A model generated the notes under the pieces. The model ran no database searches and was not told the origin of the DNA. It saw nothing but the letters and a program-made list of their open reading frames with translations. Shown here piece after piece: positions 32,317 through 44,616 of a DNA stretch of 64,000 nucleotides (the stretch's first letter is position 1; every line of letters begins with the position of its first letter). The position numbers were made by a program, and so were the translations under genes. The stretch spans positions 150,650 through 214,649 of the forward strand of contig NW_017803882.1 of the NCBI RefSeq assembly GCF_001625305.1, written 5' to 3'. Origin of the DNA: Branchiostoma belcheri. Lineage: Eukaryota > Chordata > Leptocardii > Amphioxiformes > Branchiostomatidae.

Positions 32317-32520
32317 GAACGTTCAGTTCTCGGTTTCCAGAACTGATTAAGAGTTTTCCAGTTCTGAAGTCGCCTCAGATCTGGACGCCCAGTTCTGACA
32401 GAACTTCCGAACTGGAAGTTCAGTTCGGAAGGCACCTTCAGTACTGAACACCGAGTACTGAGGGAGGAACCCGTTACTTAGGTACTTTTGCGGGGAGAAC
32501 TCCAGCACTTCCTGTATTGC
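32317..32520. repeat. Cluster of AGTTCTGA/TTCGGAAG motifs
   Basis: CAGTTCTGA, TCAGTTCGG, CCAGAACTGA, GAACTGGAAGTTCAG and similar words recur in both orientations about a dozen times in 200 bases, just before the Gypsy fragment. It may be an LTR or transposon subterminal region; no ends are definable. Confidence 0.5.
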
Positions 32521-32947
32521 CGGAACCGATTTCTTGGCACACTATAACTGTGATATGAGTTTTCAGGCGAAAACATTGACCATTAGGCAGGCGTCCACCG
32601 AAGTGACTGTACCCCTGATGAGACAGGGTGGCCATTTTATTCGGAGAATAGTCACCAATCGCCCCGTAGTCGTGGACGGCCGAACCTCGGTTCTAGCGCA
32701 AGGAAAGGTCCTCACTAGAAAGGGTGAGGTAGCTAGAGTTGGCATTATAGAGCCTGTCACATCTTTAAATCGATTTGGATTGAAGGGTGAGTTAGTAGCA
32801 GACGAAGTGAGAAACGGAAAGGCGCACACGTTGCTAGTGAACGAAAACCCAGAACCAGTGCTTATCCCCAAGGGGGTGGTAATTGGCCTCCTGCACCCTT
32901 TCAATGAGTGCCCTGCATCCGCTGGCAAACAGGGAAAATATGGGTAA
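32512..32947 (+). pseudogene. Ty3/Gypsy pol fragment (protease end and PR-RT spacer)
   Basis: The frame reads CIAGTDFLAHYNCDMSF, the C-terminal flap-helix pattern of retroviral-type aspartic proteases ([IL]xGxDFL), then continues through VARVGIIEP, ELVADEVRNGKAHTLLVNE and VLIPKGVVIGLL to the stop at 32947. The last part is the usual spacer between protease and RT in metazoan Gypsy elements. The catalytic DTG region and the RT are absent. Confidence 0.65.
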
Positions 32948-35015
32948 CGTCATTTCTAATATTTCTCTCAGCAAGGAAAATGTCCCCTCAACGCCCCCAC
33001 CCCAGCCTAACAGAAAAGGGGGGGAACCCGCTTCCACAAGGGACGAAATGAAATCGTTGTTTGATTTGTCACACATTGACAGTGCTCACGCCCAAGCGAA
33101 CCTGTGTTCTAATGGTGAAGTAGTGTGGACTGTAAGTGGACTTAGTTTTGCCAGTGGTGGAACTACTCCCGGAGTAAGTCCAACACATTTTGCCATGTCT
33201 GAGGGCTGTTGCCGTGAAATTTGTTGGAACATGGTCCACAGTAAGTCCGTCACACAAATTAAGAGACTAAGTCCACCATGAGTCCCCAGTAAGTCCTGGT
33301 CATTAATCACAATTGCTGGGAGAAGAGCCAGCACACATGTAAGAAGGGCCCTCTTCTCTCGATCTCAGGGGTTTATCATGGGAACAAATTGATTAGTCGT
33401 GCATGCCACATGTAGCTTGCCCCTTGCCCTCCCCACAAGGAAGCTCATTAAATAGCTTCATGTGATATATTTGTTCTTTTGCAGTAGAATTGGTAGTTCT
33501 ATACAAACATGTTAACCTATTCTTCGTTAAACTAGAATTTCTTGTGGAAACTCAATGAAGATGACATTGCAAATTGGCATATTAGTGATCTATTCAGTAA
33601 TTTAATAGTGACAAATGTAGACACTGGGTTGAGAGGGATCAGTAGCAACCTGAGGGGTGACCTAGATACAACAGGGTACATGTACTGGAATGTGCTTCTG
33701 AGTCATCAGGAGGCATTGGTTAGGTTGGGAGTGCATGGAACCAATATCTATTACCTATGCTATAGCTATTTCCATTACCAAGCTCTCCCACATGGAAGCT
33801 GAAGGACTGTAGTGAAGGAGCTGTTAGAATGCCCTCCTGTGGCCTATTGTTTGTTTAGTAAGGTCAGTACCTAATGCACCATATAATTTGGGAAACAGGG
33901 AGCTTCAGGAGAACAGGGCTAGTTTACACAGGCCTTGACTGTTTAATTCGCTTGACTTTCACAATGCACCTTGTATAAAGGCTACTTGCTTTACATTAAT
34001 CAGTATACTAAAGTAAGTACGCCTGAAAAAGAGAGAGATGACACACTTGGGGAGTTGGGTTGCCAGAGAGTACATTTTGCTGCACTGTAGGAGATACATG
34101 TAGATTGTTCATGTGGAAGGCACCTACTTACACAACACATGGGAAGAGGGGACCAAGTTCTCTAGTTCCATGCTGATGAGATGAACAACTGTTACAGATG
34201 ACATTTAACATTACACATTACAATCTTGAAGGACAACCCCAATATAATAGAGTAACTAATATGAAATCAACTCCAGGTAAAGCATCAGTTCACACACATA
34301 ATGAAATGACCTCTATGATGAAAACAACATACTATGCCAACAATAATGTGACATGAAACTCCTACCTCAGTCTGTTGCTTTACCAGGCCAACTGGATGTA
34401 AGGGCTTATAAATAAGCCAACAATACGGTGAATGAAAGACAAGAGTTTGAAAATTGGACACTTCTCCAAAGGCATTCAGAGATTCTCTTTCTCATACTGC
34501 TTTGCAAGCTGCGGGTCAGAAACTACTAGTCAGAAACGGACTCCACAAATGAAAGCAGACTAACTTGCAAGAAAACAAGCTGCAGGAAGCCAGACACCAA
34601 AAACTTGGCAAAAATTGATGGGTGCATTATTCATATATCGAGTAAGTGTTCTCCATTATTATCTGTGTTCTTCAGTGTCTATTATCAGTGTTTCTAAACT
34701 TGTATACATTTGTACCTGTATGGGTACACAGCCCTTGATAGAAAATTGGTCTTTCCCTTGAACACACAGACAAAAAGGATAGTCTGTATCATGTGACCTG
34801 TGTGACCACATCAGGTGGTCTGGTATGGCAGCCCAGTCTACTTAGACAAAGGGGTGGAATTGTCCCTTTTTTATTTGGGTACTGTAAGTGACATTTCAAG
34901 TGGTACGAACTGACTCTTCTGGGCAGGTTCCATTCCCTGCATTTCAGGACTTGTATTTGTTACATGTTCCTCTCTTTTGTGGATTAGCCTAATTGTAATG
35001 CAGAGGTGCACATTC
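32948..35015. other. Non-coding interval
   Basis: No supported gene or bounded repeat in about 2 kb. Frames near 33.0-33.3 kb are mutual shadows on both strands. Confidence 0.4.
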
Positions 35016-36364
35016 TTGCAAGGGGGCCCCCAAGCCCTTTTCCGTAGAGCGTAATCGGCCGTTTTAATTCTACGTAGAGCGTAGACGGACCCTCTAATTC
35101 AACGTAGAGCGTAATTGGCGCATTTGGCGTAGAGCGTAATTCGCCGTTTTAATTCTACGTAATGCGTTGTAGCTATCGGGAATTAACCGTAAAGCGTAAT
35201 TGATTAATTGTGCGTAGAGCGTAATCCAGGCCGCAAACGGGAACTCGAGGCCTAGCAAGTTCCGAGTTGTCGCGGCGCTCTAGGTCTTTCTTGCTCTACC
35301 CCCTTCTATACAATCGAACAATCCACTAGACTTGTTCCCAGAGCGATACGCAAGAGCAAGGCAACACATGGGAATGATCCCACAGTGCGCTGGGTATGAG
35401 ATTGACCTTACCATCGGTGACGTACACTAGGACCATTGGCCAAACGCCACAGATGGCCACAGATGAATAGGGTAGAAGGCCTTAGAACCACATGACTTGT
35501 AAGGCCCAAGGGCCCTCAAGACGTTTCTTAGCGGGAACATCATTGCTGATCAATGGCCAGGGTAATGGAGGACACTCCCGAAAAGAGCAATGTCATCCCC
35601 GTCATTGTGCGGGTGATGGGTAACCGTCAGCAATCGGCAGCTGAGTCGTTTTGACAAATTACGCTGTATTGTTTGCGGCCTTTTCTACCTTCGGACAACA
35701 ACCCCACAAGGCTCAAAGGTCCACTTTTTGGTCCACTTTTTATCTAAAGGTCCGAGACTTTTCTTTAAAAGACGGACTGATTCGTGTAACCAGCAAGGCT
35801 GGAATCCGTCGTAGGAAAACGGTTCACTTTGTCATTGAAAAAGTTAGCTTTGATTTTTTTCTTTGAAACCCTCTAAAAACGCAGGAAATGCCATTTCAGA
35901 AGCTTCATTTTTCAAAATTTCCCGGGGGAGCATGCCCCCGGACCCCCCTAGGAACCTCGCGCCTTCGGCGCTCGTTAGTCCCCCCCTTCAAAATCCTGGC
36001 TACGGCCATGTTGCCTCCATTCACGGATCACCCTCCGATCTTCGGGCGATCGACTCGCGGTCAAGTTGGTGCCTGCGGTAATACTGAATACCCTGTTTTG
36101 TATTCTATACTTTCAATGTATAAGGAAGTGACCGCCGGTTACTACTTTTAATTCAAGTTATGTCACCTCTACATATGATAAATCAAAAGGTTTTCACGCA
36201 AACATGCAGTTGCTAGGTGATTGAGTTCTGCATAGTGCGTTCGGAATCTTTCGAATTTAGCGTAGAGCGTAGAGAGGCGTCCGGAATTCAGCGTAATACG
36301 TAGCCGGCTCTCAAAATTTAGCGTAGAGCGTTGTCGGGACCCCCCCCTTGGGGGCCCCTTGCAA
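35016..36364. mobile_element. 1.35-kb DNA element with GC-rich terminal inverted repeats
   Basis: TTGCAAGGGGGCCCCCAAG (35016-35034) faces CTTGGGGGCCCCTTGCAA (36347-36364); they are inverted copies apart from one indel. The left subterminal 190 bases hold seven forms of CGTAGAGCGTAAT (35044-35233) and the right 110 bases hold three or four more (36258-36332), all in the same direction. The interior has no long frame; a part at 35900-36010 ending AATCCTGGCTACGGCCATG looks like another element's end. A target duplication is unclear, because the outermost TTGCAA could be either TIR or duplication. Confidence 0.65.
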
Positions 36365-37974
36365 CACAATGAATCTTGCAACTGATGGTCAGAGGCATTA
36401 GTTATATATAATAATAAACTAATGACAAGACATACTGTATGTACTTTAATTTCGTGTTGGTTTTATTTCACAGCGAGAGGGAAAATGAATTTTTTAGTGT
36501 ATGAAGTTCGCAGAAACTATCTTATACTATAGTACAGTTACAAAACACATACTGTATTGTGTGTTTTGAGAATTTTAAAAATCAAAACTATATAAAAAAA
36601 CAACAACTCGTCAATGGAGAGTTATGTCTTTCAGACAAACACCCAAGTTCCTTAAAAAGGTCTGTAGAAGAGGTAGCCCTCTTACACACCCCACTGTATC
36701 TGCATAATGTGCTGTGTAACAGCTTTAGAGATAGAACTTACAGTGATGTCCAAGTGAAAAACTAACAAAATTAGATTTTTCTTCATTTCTTCAAGACATG
36801 TAAAGTTGGAGTAATTTTGGCCTGTTCCTGACCGGTCTGTCCAGGTATTAAATAATAAAACATCACAAAAGCATGAAGACTCCATCTGACTACTTACATG
36901 TATATCTCAAGTTGAAGCTGTGCAACGCCAAATCAAATTCATTCTAGGACCTCATATGCTTACCTAGTACAATGTACAAGAAAAGACTTTTTGGACATTC
37001 GGATGTTACCGTTCACGTAGGTATGCGACATAATGTTAATTGTCACGTCAAGGACTGTTGTGGAGAAATGTTTCATTTCCCACTAGATCCACAAGAAGTC
37101 AAATACAATGTATGTTAACCCTTATCAGATCTAAAACACCAGTGTTCAGTCACACATTCATCCCTAGGCTTGTCACAACCTGGAATCTTGAAGTTAGGTT
37201 CTGATCTCTGTGGTACTGGTGAGCAAGCAGATCAACAGTCTGATATCATAAAATCCTTCTTTGAATTGAATGGGTATACATGATGTGACCCACAGGTTCA
37301 CTAGGATTTGCTAACACATAATCTTTTATACAACATCTATCTTTTATAACTAACAGCGACTTTACAACAAGACCTTATCTACAATGTACATGAAATGTAC
37401 CAAGGATGCTACATGTATATTAACTCCTTGAATGTACAAACCATTGCATTGTTTTAATAAAGAACATCCGATTTCATCAAAACATGATACATATAGATAT
37501 AGGTAAGTCCAGTATTTTAAAACACCACTTTACAGTAAGTGTCTACTAGTTTTTTTCCAACTTGACATATTTAAGTTACCTTAGTTACAATATAAAAAAA
37601 AGTTATACATGTACAGACTGTATGTTAGTGAAATTAAAGACACATCTTTTATACAACCATCTATCTATGATATTAACTAACAGCCACTTTACAGCAAAGA
37701 CCTTATCTACAATGCACCAAGGATGGTATATAAACTCATTGAATGTACATGTACATACCAAACAAACATCCAATTTCACCAAAACATGATTCTTACATGT
37801 AGATATACATGTAGGTCATTCCAGTATTTTAAAACACAGTAAGTGTTACAAATCTTGGCAACTTGATATATCTTAGTTGCTTTACAATATAGAAAAAGTC
37901 ATGTTAAAGAAATTGAAGGTAAGTCATGTAATTATTACAATTATGATTTTAAAAATAGAAAGTAGCCCAAAGTG
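36365..37974. other. Non-coding, AT-rich
   Basis: No gene. A segment of about 100 bases around 37600-37700 is partly repeated at 37440-37500 and 37740-37810 (CATCCGATTTCA/CATCCAATTTCA contexts and ACATGTAGATATA), pointing to a diverged local duplication. Confidence 0.45.
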
Positions 37975-38252
37975 CTAACAATAGGAGCCATACAGTCAAC
38001 ATATTAGGCTTATAATACAAGCAACAAATTTTGAACCTTTAGAGAGTTGGAGAAGTGCTCTGCCATGAACAACTGCATTTATAAATAGACAAAAAAACTG
38101 TTACAGTAACAACTATGAAGACAAGGACTCTTCAAACATTGGGGCCAAAATATGAGAATTTTGGAGTTGACTCATTATCTGAGTCCTTTCTTTTACAAAT
38201 CAGGAAAGTGAGGCGAATCCGAGAATCAATTTATTAAATTGATATGGCCTGA
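37975..38252. mobile_element. GGCCACACC MITE family, diverged copy (reverse orientation)
   Basis: Reads AGTCAACATATTAGGCTTAT...GGCGAATCCGAGAATCAATT...GATATGGCCTGA, matching the inverted right half of the family but with many substitutions. It sits directly before a less diverged copy at 38290-38580. Confidence 0.6.
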
Positions 38253-38289
38253 GGTACTACATGTAAAACACCTGGCACACTGATATAAT

Positions 38290-38580
38290 GTGATGCATAC
38301 ATACAGGCCAAGGCACCCCATGATAGCCAGAAATGAAAGTCAGCCAGGCTGGTTTATAATTCAAACAATAAATTTTGAACTTTTAATGAAACCAATGCAT
38401 TGTTACATGGAAAAACTAGGAAGAAAAAGACTTTCTTCAACCATTGGGGACAAAATATGTCTAATATTATTCATTGAGCATTTTTTATTGATTCAGAACC
38501 TTAAATTTTTTTTCCTTGCAAATCAGAAAAAAATGGACAGGCGAATCCGAGAAGCAACAAATTAAATTGGTGTGGCCTTA
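38290..38580. mobile_element. GGCCACACC MITE family, truncated copy (reverse orientation)
   Basis: From CCATGATAGCCAGAAATG to the end ATTAAATTGGTGTGGCCTTA. It aligns with the reverse complement of 49192-49450; the other end is missing. It lies about 100 bases beyond the stop codon of the transposase gene. Confidence 0.75.
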
Positions 38581-38675
38581 ACAATAGGTGTGAATAGTTT
38601 CTTCAGTTTCGTAAGTGACACTAAATCAAAAGACACTACTTTACGCAACCAATATAAAAAATAAAAAAAAAAGAT

Positions 38676-39068
38676 CTATTCTTTCTCAAGGTTATTGGGG
38701 AGTTCTGCAGTGTAAATGACATCATCAATGGCTATTGGAACTACTTTAGTGATAATACTGTTCAGGGTTACAGCTTCAAACATGTTGGAGTGAGAATATT
38801 TGTTTATGTGTGGGACAGACTGTAGGGTGATGTCATTTTGGTTTTCGCCTGCGGGAACAGCCTGGAAGACTTCTATGATGGCGTAGTGCCGTGCTAGTGG
38901 TGGGCACTGGCATTTGTCCACACAAGAACACGATTTAGAAGAGTGTTGTACATAGCAGAGCACTTCTCCAACTCTCTTATCTTCCCCGCATACACAACAG
39001 TGAAAGAATTGTGTCTGTACACACGTTGGTAAGCCTTCGAGTGGTACATGCTCCCTCTGATCTGCATT
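38676..39068 (-). CDS. Transposase gene, last exon
   Basis: Acceptor TTTTTTTCTGTCCTACAG ends at 39069. 131 codons including the stop: NADQREHVPLEGLPTCVQTQ, a cysteine-rich patch (HCCVCGEDK...SCSCVDKCQC), RHYAIIEVFQAVP, and the end TAELPNNLEKE. The last 40 residues resemble the C-terminus of EnSpm-like transposases. It starts in phase 0, which does not fit neatly with the preceding candidate exon. Confidence 0.55.
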   Translation of the reverse strand, partial: NADQREHVPLEGLPTCVQTQFFHCCVCGEDKRVGEVLCYVQHSSKSCSCVDKCQCPPLARHYAIIEVFQAVPAGENQNDITLQSVPHINKYSHSNMFEAVTLNSIITKVVPIAIDDVIYTAELPNNLEKE

Positions 39069-39689
39069 CTGTAGGACAGAAAAAAAGCATGTACAATCAG
39101 TCATGTGCCAAATACATATGCTACAAAATGTATATGCACTATTTTTGTGCCACAAAAAAACAAAGGAAAAGATCAATACAGGATGGACTACATGTAACTC
39201 TCTTCAAATTTCTGTTGACAAATTTTCATGATCAGATTTCTTTTGCAAAACAGATAATTGCACTGTAATGTCTCTGCACATGTAGTTGGTCTACATGTAC
39301 ATGACGTTCTATACAGTGGCTATATTTCCGTGACCATAGATGGACCTTTTATTCCTGCACTGATTAGATGGTGTCAGTGTGTACCTGGGTAAATGTTTTC
39401 AGAATTGAGGTTGCTCTCACTTTGAACATCTGACTGGATGATCCTGTCTTCAATGTACTTTATCTCATGATGTATGCTGTAATGTTGCAGGCCTAAACTG
39501 AAAATCCCTGATTGTGTTCATGTACATCTCACAACCACATTCTAAATGCATGCAATCTCAATAGTATCTCATCTTTCAAAGTTTAATAGGGAAAAGGGAG
39601 GGGGGAAGGGCTGTAACATCTGCACTTCATATAAAGAATCAATTTGAAAGCTATCCTAACCTGTCATATACACACAAGTCTCCTAATGG

Positions 39690-39823
39690 TTACTGTGTTG
39701 CACGCATGATGGCTTCATAATGGGCCATCTTCAGTAGTCCACTCTGGTCTTTGTTGTCTTTCTTCAGGCTCCCCACCGCATAACAGCTGGCTGCTATCTG
39801 ATGGTAGTTGGACCTGCAAGAAT
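39690..39823 (-). CDS. Transposase gene, candidate exon
   Basis: Acceptor TTCAATTCTTGCAG ends at 39824. The frame SNYHQIAASCYAVGSLKKDN followed by KDQSGLLKMAHYEAIMRATQ ends at TAA 39692-39690, unless spliced at a GTAACC inside it. Its phase relative to both neighbours is unresolved. Confidence 0.4.
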
Positions 39824-40214
39824 TGAAACATTTTTTATTGTTACTCCATTATTTTCAAGTCAAACATCAACAAATACATCACAGTGATCACACTAAAGCA
39901 CATTCTCTTTTGTTTTAGGGGATATTTGGCGATTGAACAGAAAATGCATCTTTGAAGCATGCATGTAATGGAACATCATATACTTTGCAATGTAGTTAAT
40001 ATGATGATGATAGTTATGACAGCACTTACTTATCCCAAAGAGCTACAAAATGCACGAGTAGAGTCTTCAACGTGACAGATTTGTTTTGATTAGGCAGGCA
40101 ATTAATCAATTTAACTAATAATTCAACTAATTTAACTTATACTAATATGTATATGATATCTTTGCCAGTAAATTAAAGAAAGGGCACATACAATCAAAAG
40201 TTATAACAGGCTGA

Positions 40215-40337
40215 CTTTTCTTCGGGACTTGTTTGTTTCCAGATTTTGTTAAAGAAGTCTCGGGCAGGTGTCTCGGGCCTGAAACATGTTCGGCTCACTT
40301 CCAGGAACTTTTGGATTATAGCCACTGCCCTCATCAG
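40215..40337 (-). CDS. Transposase gene, candidate exon
   Basis: Acceptor TTCTGTTCACAG ends at 40338 and keeps phase 0 with the preceding exon (...VVDQ then LMRAVAIIQKFLEVSRTCF). It continues RPETPARDFFNKIWKQ. The donor is weak, so the 3' limit is approximate. Confidence 0.5.
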
Positions 40338-40601
40338 CTGTGAACAGAATGATGAAGAGAATGATATTGTAATAAAAGCAATGACTTGATGTTAGCAATT
40401 CAGTGGAATACTTTATCTCCTGCATTCATATCCAGACAAGGTTTACAACCCTATGTTTCAAATGTAATGAGTTCACAAGTTACATGTACAATTCTTTTGT
40501 TCATCCATATCTCATGTCTTAATGCAACATGTACATGTACAGTCTGGATTCTAATTGCATATTTTTTGCATAAAATCAATCCTACATTTTATGACACTGA
40601 C

Positions 40602-40759
40602 CTGATCAACAACACCATTAGTCCCATGGATGAGATGGGTAAGCTGCCCATTCAGATCTTCAAAAAAGAAACATGAATGGGACTATAAAGGTCCCAGTTC
40701 ACGCACATTGTCGGCATAGTGCACAAGGCTGTGCACATTGCAGACAACCTCCTGAACTC
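40602..40759 (-). pseudogene. Transposase gene exon with premature TAG
   Basis: Acceptor GATCCTACAG ends at 40760; donor CAG|GTCAGT at 40601. The frame joins the previous exon (LYG|VQEVVCNVHSLVHYADN...) and reads VRELGPL, TAG (40685-40683), then SHSCFFFEDLNGQLTHLIHG. Family members have GPLW here, so a single TGG to TAG change explains the stop; the rest of the exon is open. Confidence 0.65.
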
Positions 40760-40939
40760 CTGTAGGATCAAAAGAAATAAAGAGGAATCAAACAAAAGAA
40801 TTTTTACAATTTCAATACAATGAAGTTAACATTGAAATTTACTGATTTTTTTACTTCCTACCTTAGAATAGATGTGTAAATGTGCTTCAGAGGCCCTTTT
40901 TAAGGGCTTGTCCTTTTTGTGCGGTCATTTGAGATAATA

Positions 40940-41372
40940 TTCAAATGCAAATGGTCCATTGTCACATGATAATGACAAGCATCCCCAAAATCACGATGAT
41001 CCATCAAGTGGTTCTTGAGTTATCCTCCTTTGAATATTTTTCAACAAACGCCCCTGCAGTTCCAGGGCAAGCCACTAGGGGTCCCAAACTCATGTCACTT
41101 CTTCCCCAGCCCAGGAGCTATCCCAAATTTCATCACCCCAGCATGTCCATGTAAAGATCATGAGATATCAAAACCGGAAGTTCTACTGCAGTACCATAAC
41201 AAGCCACCAGAAGGCCCAAAATCTAATCATTTCTAGGTCTCATCAAAATCCTACCCACCTACCAAGTTTCATGATAATGCATACAAACCTTCTTGAGTTA
41301 TGCTGTTCACAAACAAACAAACAAACGGACAAACACTACTGAGAACATAACCTTCTCGGCGAAGGTAATAAT
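40940..41372. repeat. Dispersed repeat in a transposase-gene intron
   Basis: Contains phrases such as CACCAAGTTTCATGATAATG-like words, CTTCTTGAGTTATGCTGTTC, (CAAA)n at 41309-41325 and the end AACCTTCTCGGCGAAGGTAA. That end is widespread among marine invertebrate repeats as I remember it; the class (SINE or element tail) is not certain. Confidence 0.45.
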
Positions 41373-41424
41373 GTACCATGTGTACCATTGTTGCTTAGAA
41401 TGATTCTTGTTGATAAATACATAC

Positions 41425-41622
41425 CATACAGACTTTCGAACTGGCTTACAAACTGCAGGAGGAGCTGTTCAGCCCTGTCCACGTCATCCTCAGTAATGGA
41501 CTGTTGCAGAAGGATATGTTGGGCCATCACAAACAGGGCATAATGCTCGTAGTACTTAGGATCCAGGAAGTGCACCATGATTGGCAGCGAGTAATAGAGT
41601 AGCCATGCACGAAACTTCGAGG
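41425..41622 (-). CDS. Transposase gene exon
   Basis: Acceptor TTTTGTTGTTCCAG ends at 41623; donor TATG|GTATGT at 41424. Reads (A)SKFRAWLLYYSLPIMVHFLD then PKYYEHYALFVMAQHILLQQ and SITEDDVDRAEQLLLQFVSQ, a helical segment typical of the tnp2-type transposase C-terminal half. Confidence 0.7.
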
Positions 41623-42094
41623 CTGGAACAACAAAATGGGCAAAACATGATTAATGAAGCAACCAGTTCAGTTATTCCGGGGGACCTGAAAAGAGAAAAC
41701 TCACACATAACATAAGTAACAAATCACACAACTGGATAAATTTCCAAAAGAGTTGGACAATTACAATCATAGCATTTTCATTATCTTTCATCATGGACTG
41801 ATTTGAATAAAGATTATCATACTGAGTGGTCATGCATCTGAGACATCTGACTTCAGAGAATTCATCCAGTCTAGTCCTTTGATCTGAGTTTGTACATTGG
41901 CAGGACATTGATTCCATTTATCATGAGTAAAGCAAAAAACTATACACACAAGTAATCCTATCTAATAGACTGCTTTTTAAGAACGAATTTCCAGCTTTAC
42001 TTCTAGATGTTTCTGAAAAAAAAAATCATCCCAAAACTGAAATACTATGGGGCAATGAAACTTTATTTTTACGTGCAGATAAATTTCTGAATAC

Positions 42095-42371
42095 CTTTCC
42101 AATGTTGAAGATGTCCAGTGATGCTCCTGGGTCTACGGTGAATTTCCATCGGTGGCTTGATATTCTCCAGCATGTAGTCAATTTCGTGTTTTGAATTGCC
42201 ACAGTACCAATCTTTGTGTTTGTTGGTTGAAGTTTCCGAAAACCAATATGATATCATACGTTTTGCCACACCCAGCAACGCTCCATGCATGTAGTCGATT
42301 GCCATGCCTTCCACTATGTCAAAGTGTGGCACCGCTGTTAGCCATGATGATGGGTTTTTAATCCCACATAC
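42095..42371 (-). CDS. Transposase gene exon
   Basis: Acceptor TTTCATCAACAG ends at 42372; donor AAAG|GTATTC at 42094. Reads VCGIKNPSSWLTAVPHFDIV, EGMAIDYMHGALLGVAKRMI, then IDYMLENIKPPMEIHRRPRS. The D.MHG..LGV and PRS motifs are the most diagnostic of the family. Confidence 0.75.
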
Positions 42372-42802
42372 CTGTTGATGAAAGGAAAAAAATGTGTATT
42401 TAATGGCATGAATAATCTAACAGATACTCAAATACGGCATAGTAAAATCCCTATCATTCCTTCTACAATAAAGACTGTCCCAAGGTCCCTGTAATTGTAA
42501 AATCATCTTGGTCCAAATTAACTGGGCTTTCCATTAAATCCCCTCATGCAAAAATGGCCCCTTGGAAAATAATTTCCAAAATGAACTTTTCATCTTCACC
42601 CCAGTCCAATATAAATTTTCAAAATTTAATCACCTCCAGCAACAATGGACTCTTACAGTGACAATGCCTGGCAGGTAAAATTTATCATCTCTGCCCAAAT
42701 ATGGACTATCCTCAGTCCATTCAAGAATGGACTCTTTCCAAAATATTCCTTTTCGGCATTGCAAAATGCAATTCACAAAAATGAAAAGTATACATTTCTT
42801 AC

Positions 42803-43068
42803 ATCTTTGCCAGTGTCTGAAGCAGCTGCAGCATGAGCTTTCGTTTCTTCATGGGTGCGCCTTGGTCCCTTTGGGTCGTGCACTTGATATGGCCATTGTT
42901 GTTTGTGTCCAATGTGGGTGCCTGGCTGCTTGCACTTAGGGCAGCCACATTTACCATTGTGCTGCTTCATGTTCATGACAAGGGCTTTCGCCTGCAGATC
43001 AGCAGTGCAAGCGATCAAAAACACCTTGCTCTTGTAACTTTCTTCGTCCGGTGGTTGGACCTCAATAC
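42803..43068 (-). CDS. Transposase gene exon
   Basis: Acceptor TTTCATTTTAG ends at 43069; donor AAAGAT|GTAAGA at 42802. Reads (G)IEVQPPDEESYKSKVFLI, ACTADLQAKALVMNMKQHNG, then CGCPKCKQPGTHIGH, a zinc-knuckle-like CxxC pair within the catalytic half. Confidence 0.7.
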
Positions 43069-43072
43069 CTAA

Positions 43073-44391
43073 AATGAAAAATGAAATGAAAGTTAGGTAT
43101 CTAATGTGTGAATTTTAAATTTGGAGTCTTATAAATACATTTTGTACAAGCAGGTAACTGAACCTTTATTTATAGGTCATCTCTCTGCACCTTCGGGTCA
43201 TCGATAGCCTGGGTGCCCGATTCTACACAGTTGTAGTTAACTGGGTCTCCTGTATTCTTCGCCTTGTACTGCTACCTTGACTCATATACATGTATCCAAA
43301 GTTGGGAATCTTTGGAGCTAGATTTATATGCCCTAAACTAGGATGCCATCCTTTATTAGGTTAGCACACAATTAAAACCAGTTACAAAATGTAAATCTAC
43401 TCACTTACATGTATGTTAAGATTTGACATAGCATATACAATGTCATGTACAAATGTAGTTGGTCCAAAAACACACTCAAGTCTGGACAAAAAATCAATTA
43501 GGCTCATATTTTGCAGTCAAGTGCTTGACACACAAAGGCAACCCTTCAAAATAGCTTTCATTTTCTATGAAATATTAGCTGAACTTTAAAATTACACTCG
43601 AACTACATTTTCAGATGACTCATGATCAACCTTGTCATGAAGAAAAACGTAGTAGCAGGTCAGATAAACTGTGACACGCCCCCAATAAACACACCCCTTA
43701 TGTCAATATGACTCAGGACTGAATAACATGATTCTTCTTTTTAATTGTCTTTACTGTCTGTGATGATGATACCAGCTCCATGGAGTAATGTTTTGATAAC
43801 AGCTACATTAAAGATTTGATGAATGATGAGGCCAAGGAAAAAAATGTTGCATTTCCTGTTTTAGGCCTGAAAAAATTAGGGTCAATAGGTAGGGATTATC
43901 TTTTTTTATTTTTGTTTAGGCTACTGATCCAATATATACACTTTAACACTAAGTAAAAGTTACATGAGGACACTTATATTTTCAATGTCCAAGTTTTTTT
44001 ACATGATGTTTTTTACATGATGGTTACAAATCTGTTGATATGCATCCTTCACTAGCCAGGACAAGCAGTTTTCTTTTTTTGAATAGAAAAAAGTCTAGGG
44101 TCGGCAGTTTTTTCTAGGGTCGGTCGGGAAAAAGGAAACACAATTTTTTTCCTATGTCTTATTAAGTTCAAATACTATGGTCCATGTGAGTTTTCTTCCT
44201 CTAAATTATGTTTGAAGTGAGCCATCTTCTTGCCCAACAGTTATTACTGTGTCTAATAAGGGATACTAGTACTGTTGGGATTTCTATAGTTTGGGATCAA
44301 CTAAAGATCAGGATCTCATCTGGTCAAGCAGCCCTGGTGTAACACCTTTAGGTAAAACAAATAAAGGCCTTTGACGTGTAATGCAGAGAAA
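43073..44391. other. Intronic, non-coding
   Basis: Between two transposase exons. AT-rich with TACATGTA words; no bounded element seen in 43.1-44.3 kb. Confidence 0.45.
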
Positions 44392-44462
44392 CATACATAG
44401 GTGAGACTGAACGTGCATCAAAAACAAGATTTCACAGTACATCTGATGCCCATATTGTTCAA
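44392..44462 (+). pseudogene. Penelope-like GIY-YIG core fragment
   Basis: Plus-strand frame CRETYIGETERASKTRF then HSTSDAHIVQ: the TYIGET...R motif of the GIY-YIG domain, as at 27927-28727 (TYIGETSRPLKVRYKEH). It is followed by a G run. Only about 24 codons are left. Confidence 0.5.
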
Positions 44463-44616
44463 GGGGGGGGGGGGTCGTACTTGCGCTCAAGAAATGGAGA
44501 GCATCTAAATATGAAAAATATCGGACATACAAAAATAACCCAAATCATAATTTTTCCCTCAAGGACAGGCATACATTTAAGAACTGTGTAACTATCTCAG
44601 TGATATAATGTCATGT

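Noticed and set aside
35044..35233. Regularly recurring CGTAGAGCGTAAT words look at first like a CRISPR array
   Set aside because: Spacing is irregular, repeats are only about 13 bases and vary, the set is framed by terminal inverted repeats, and the host is a metazoan.
41336..41578. Reading the transposase exon as a single 80-codon gene
   Set aside because: Its 5' and 3' parts cross a clear acceptor (41623) and donor (41424); only the spliced reading matches the family.
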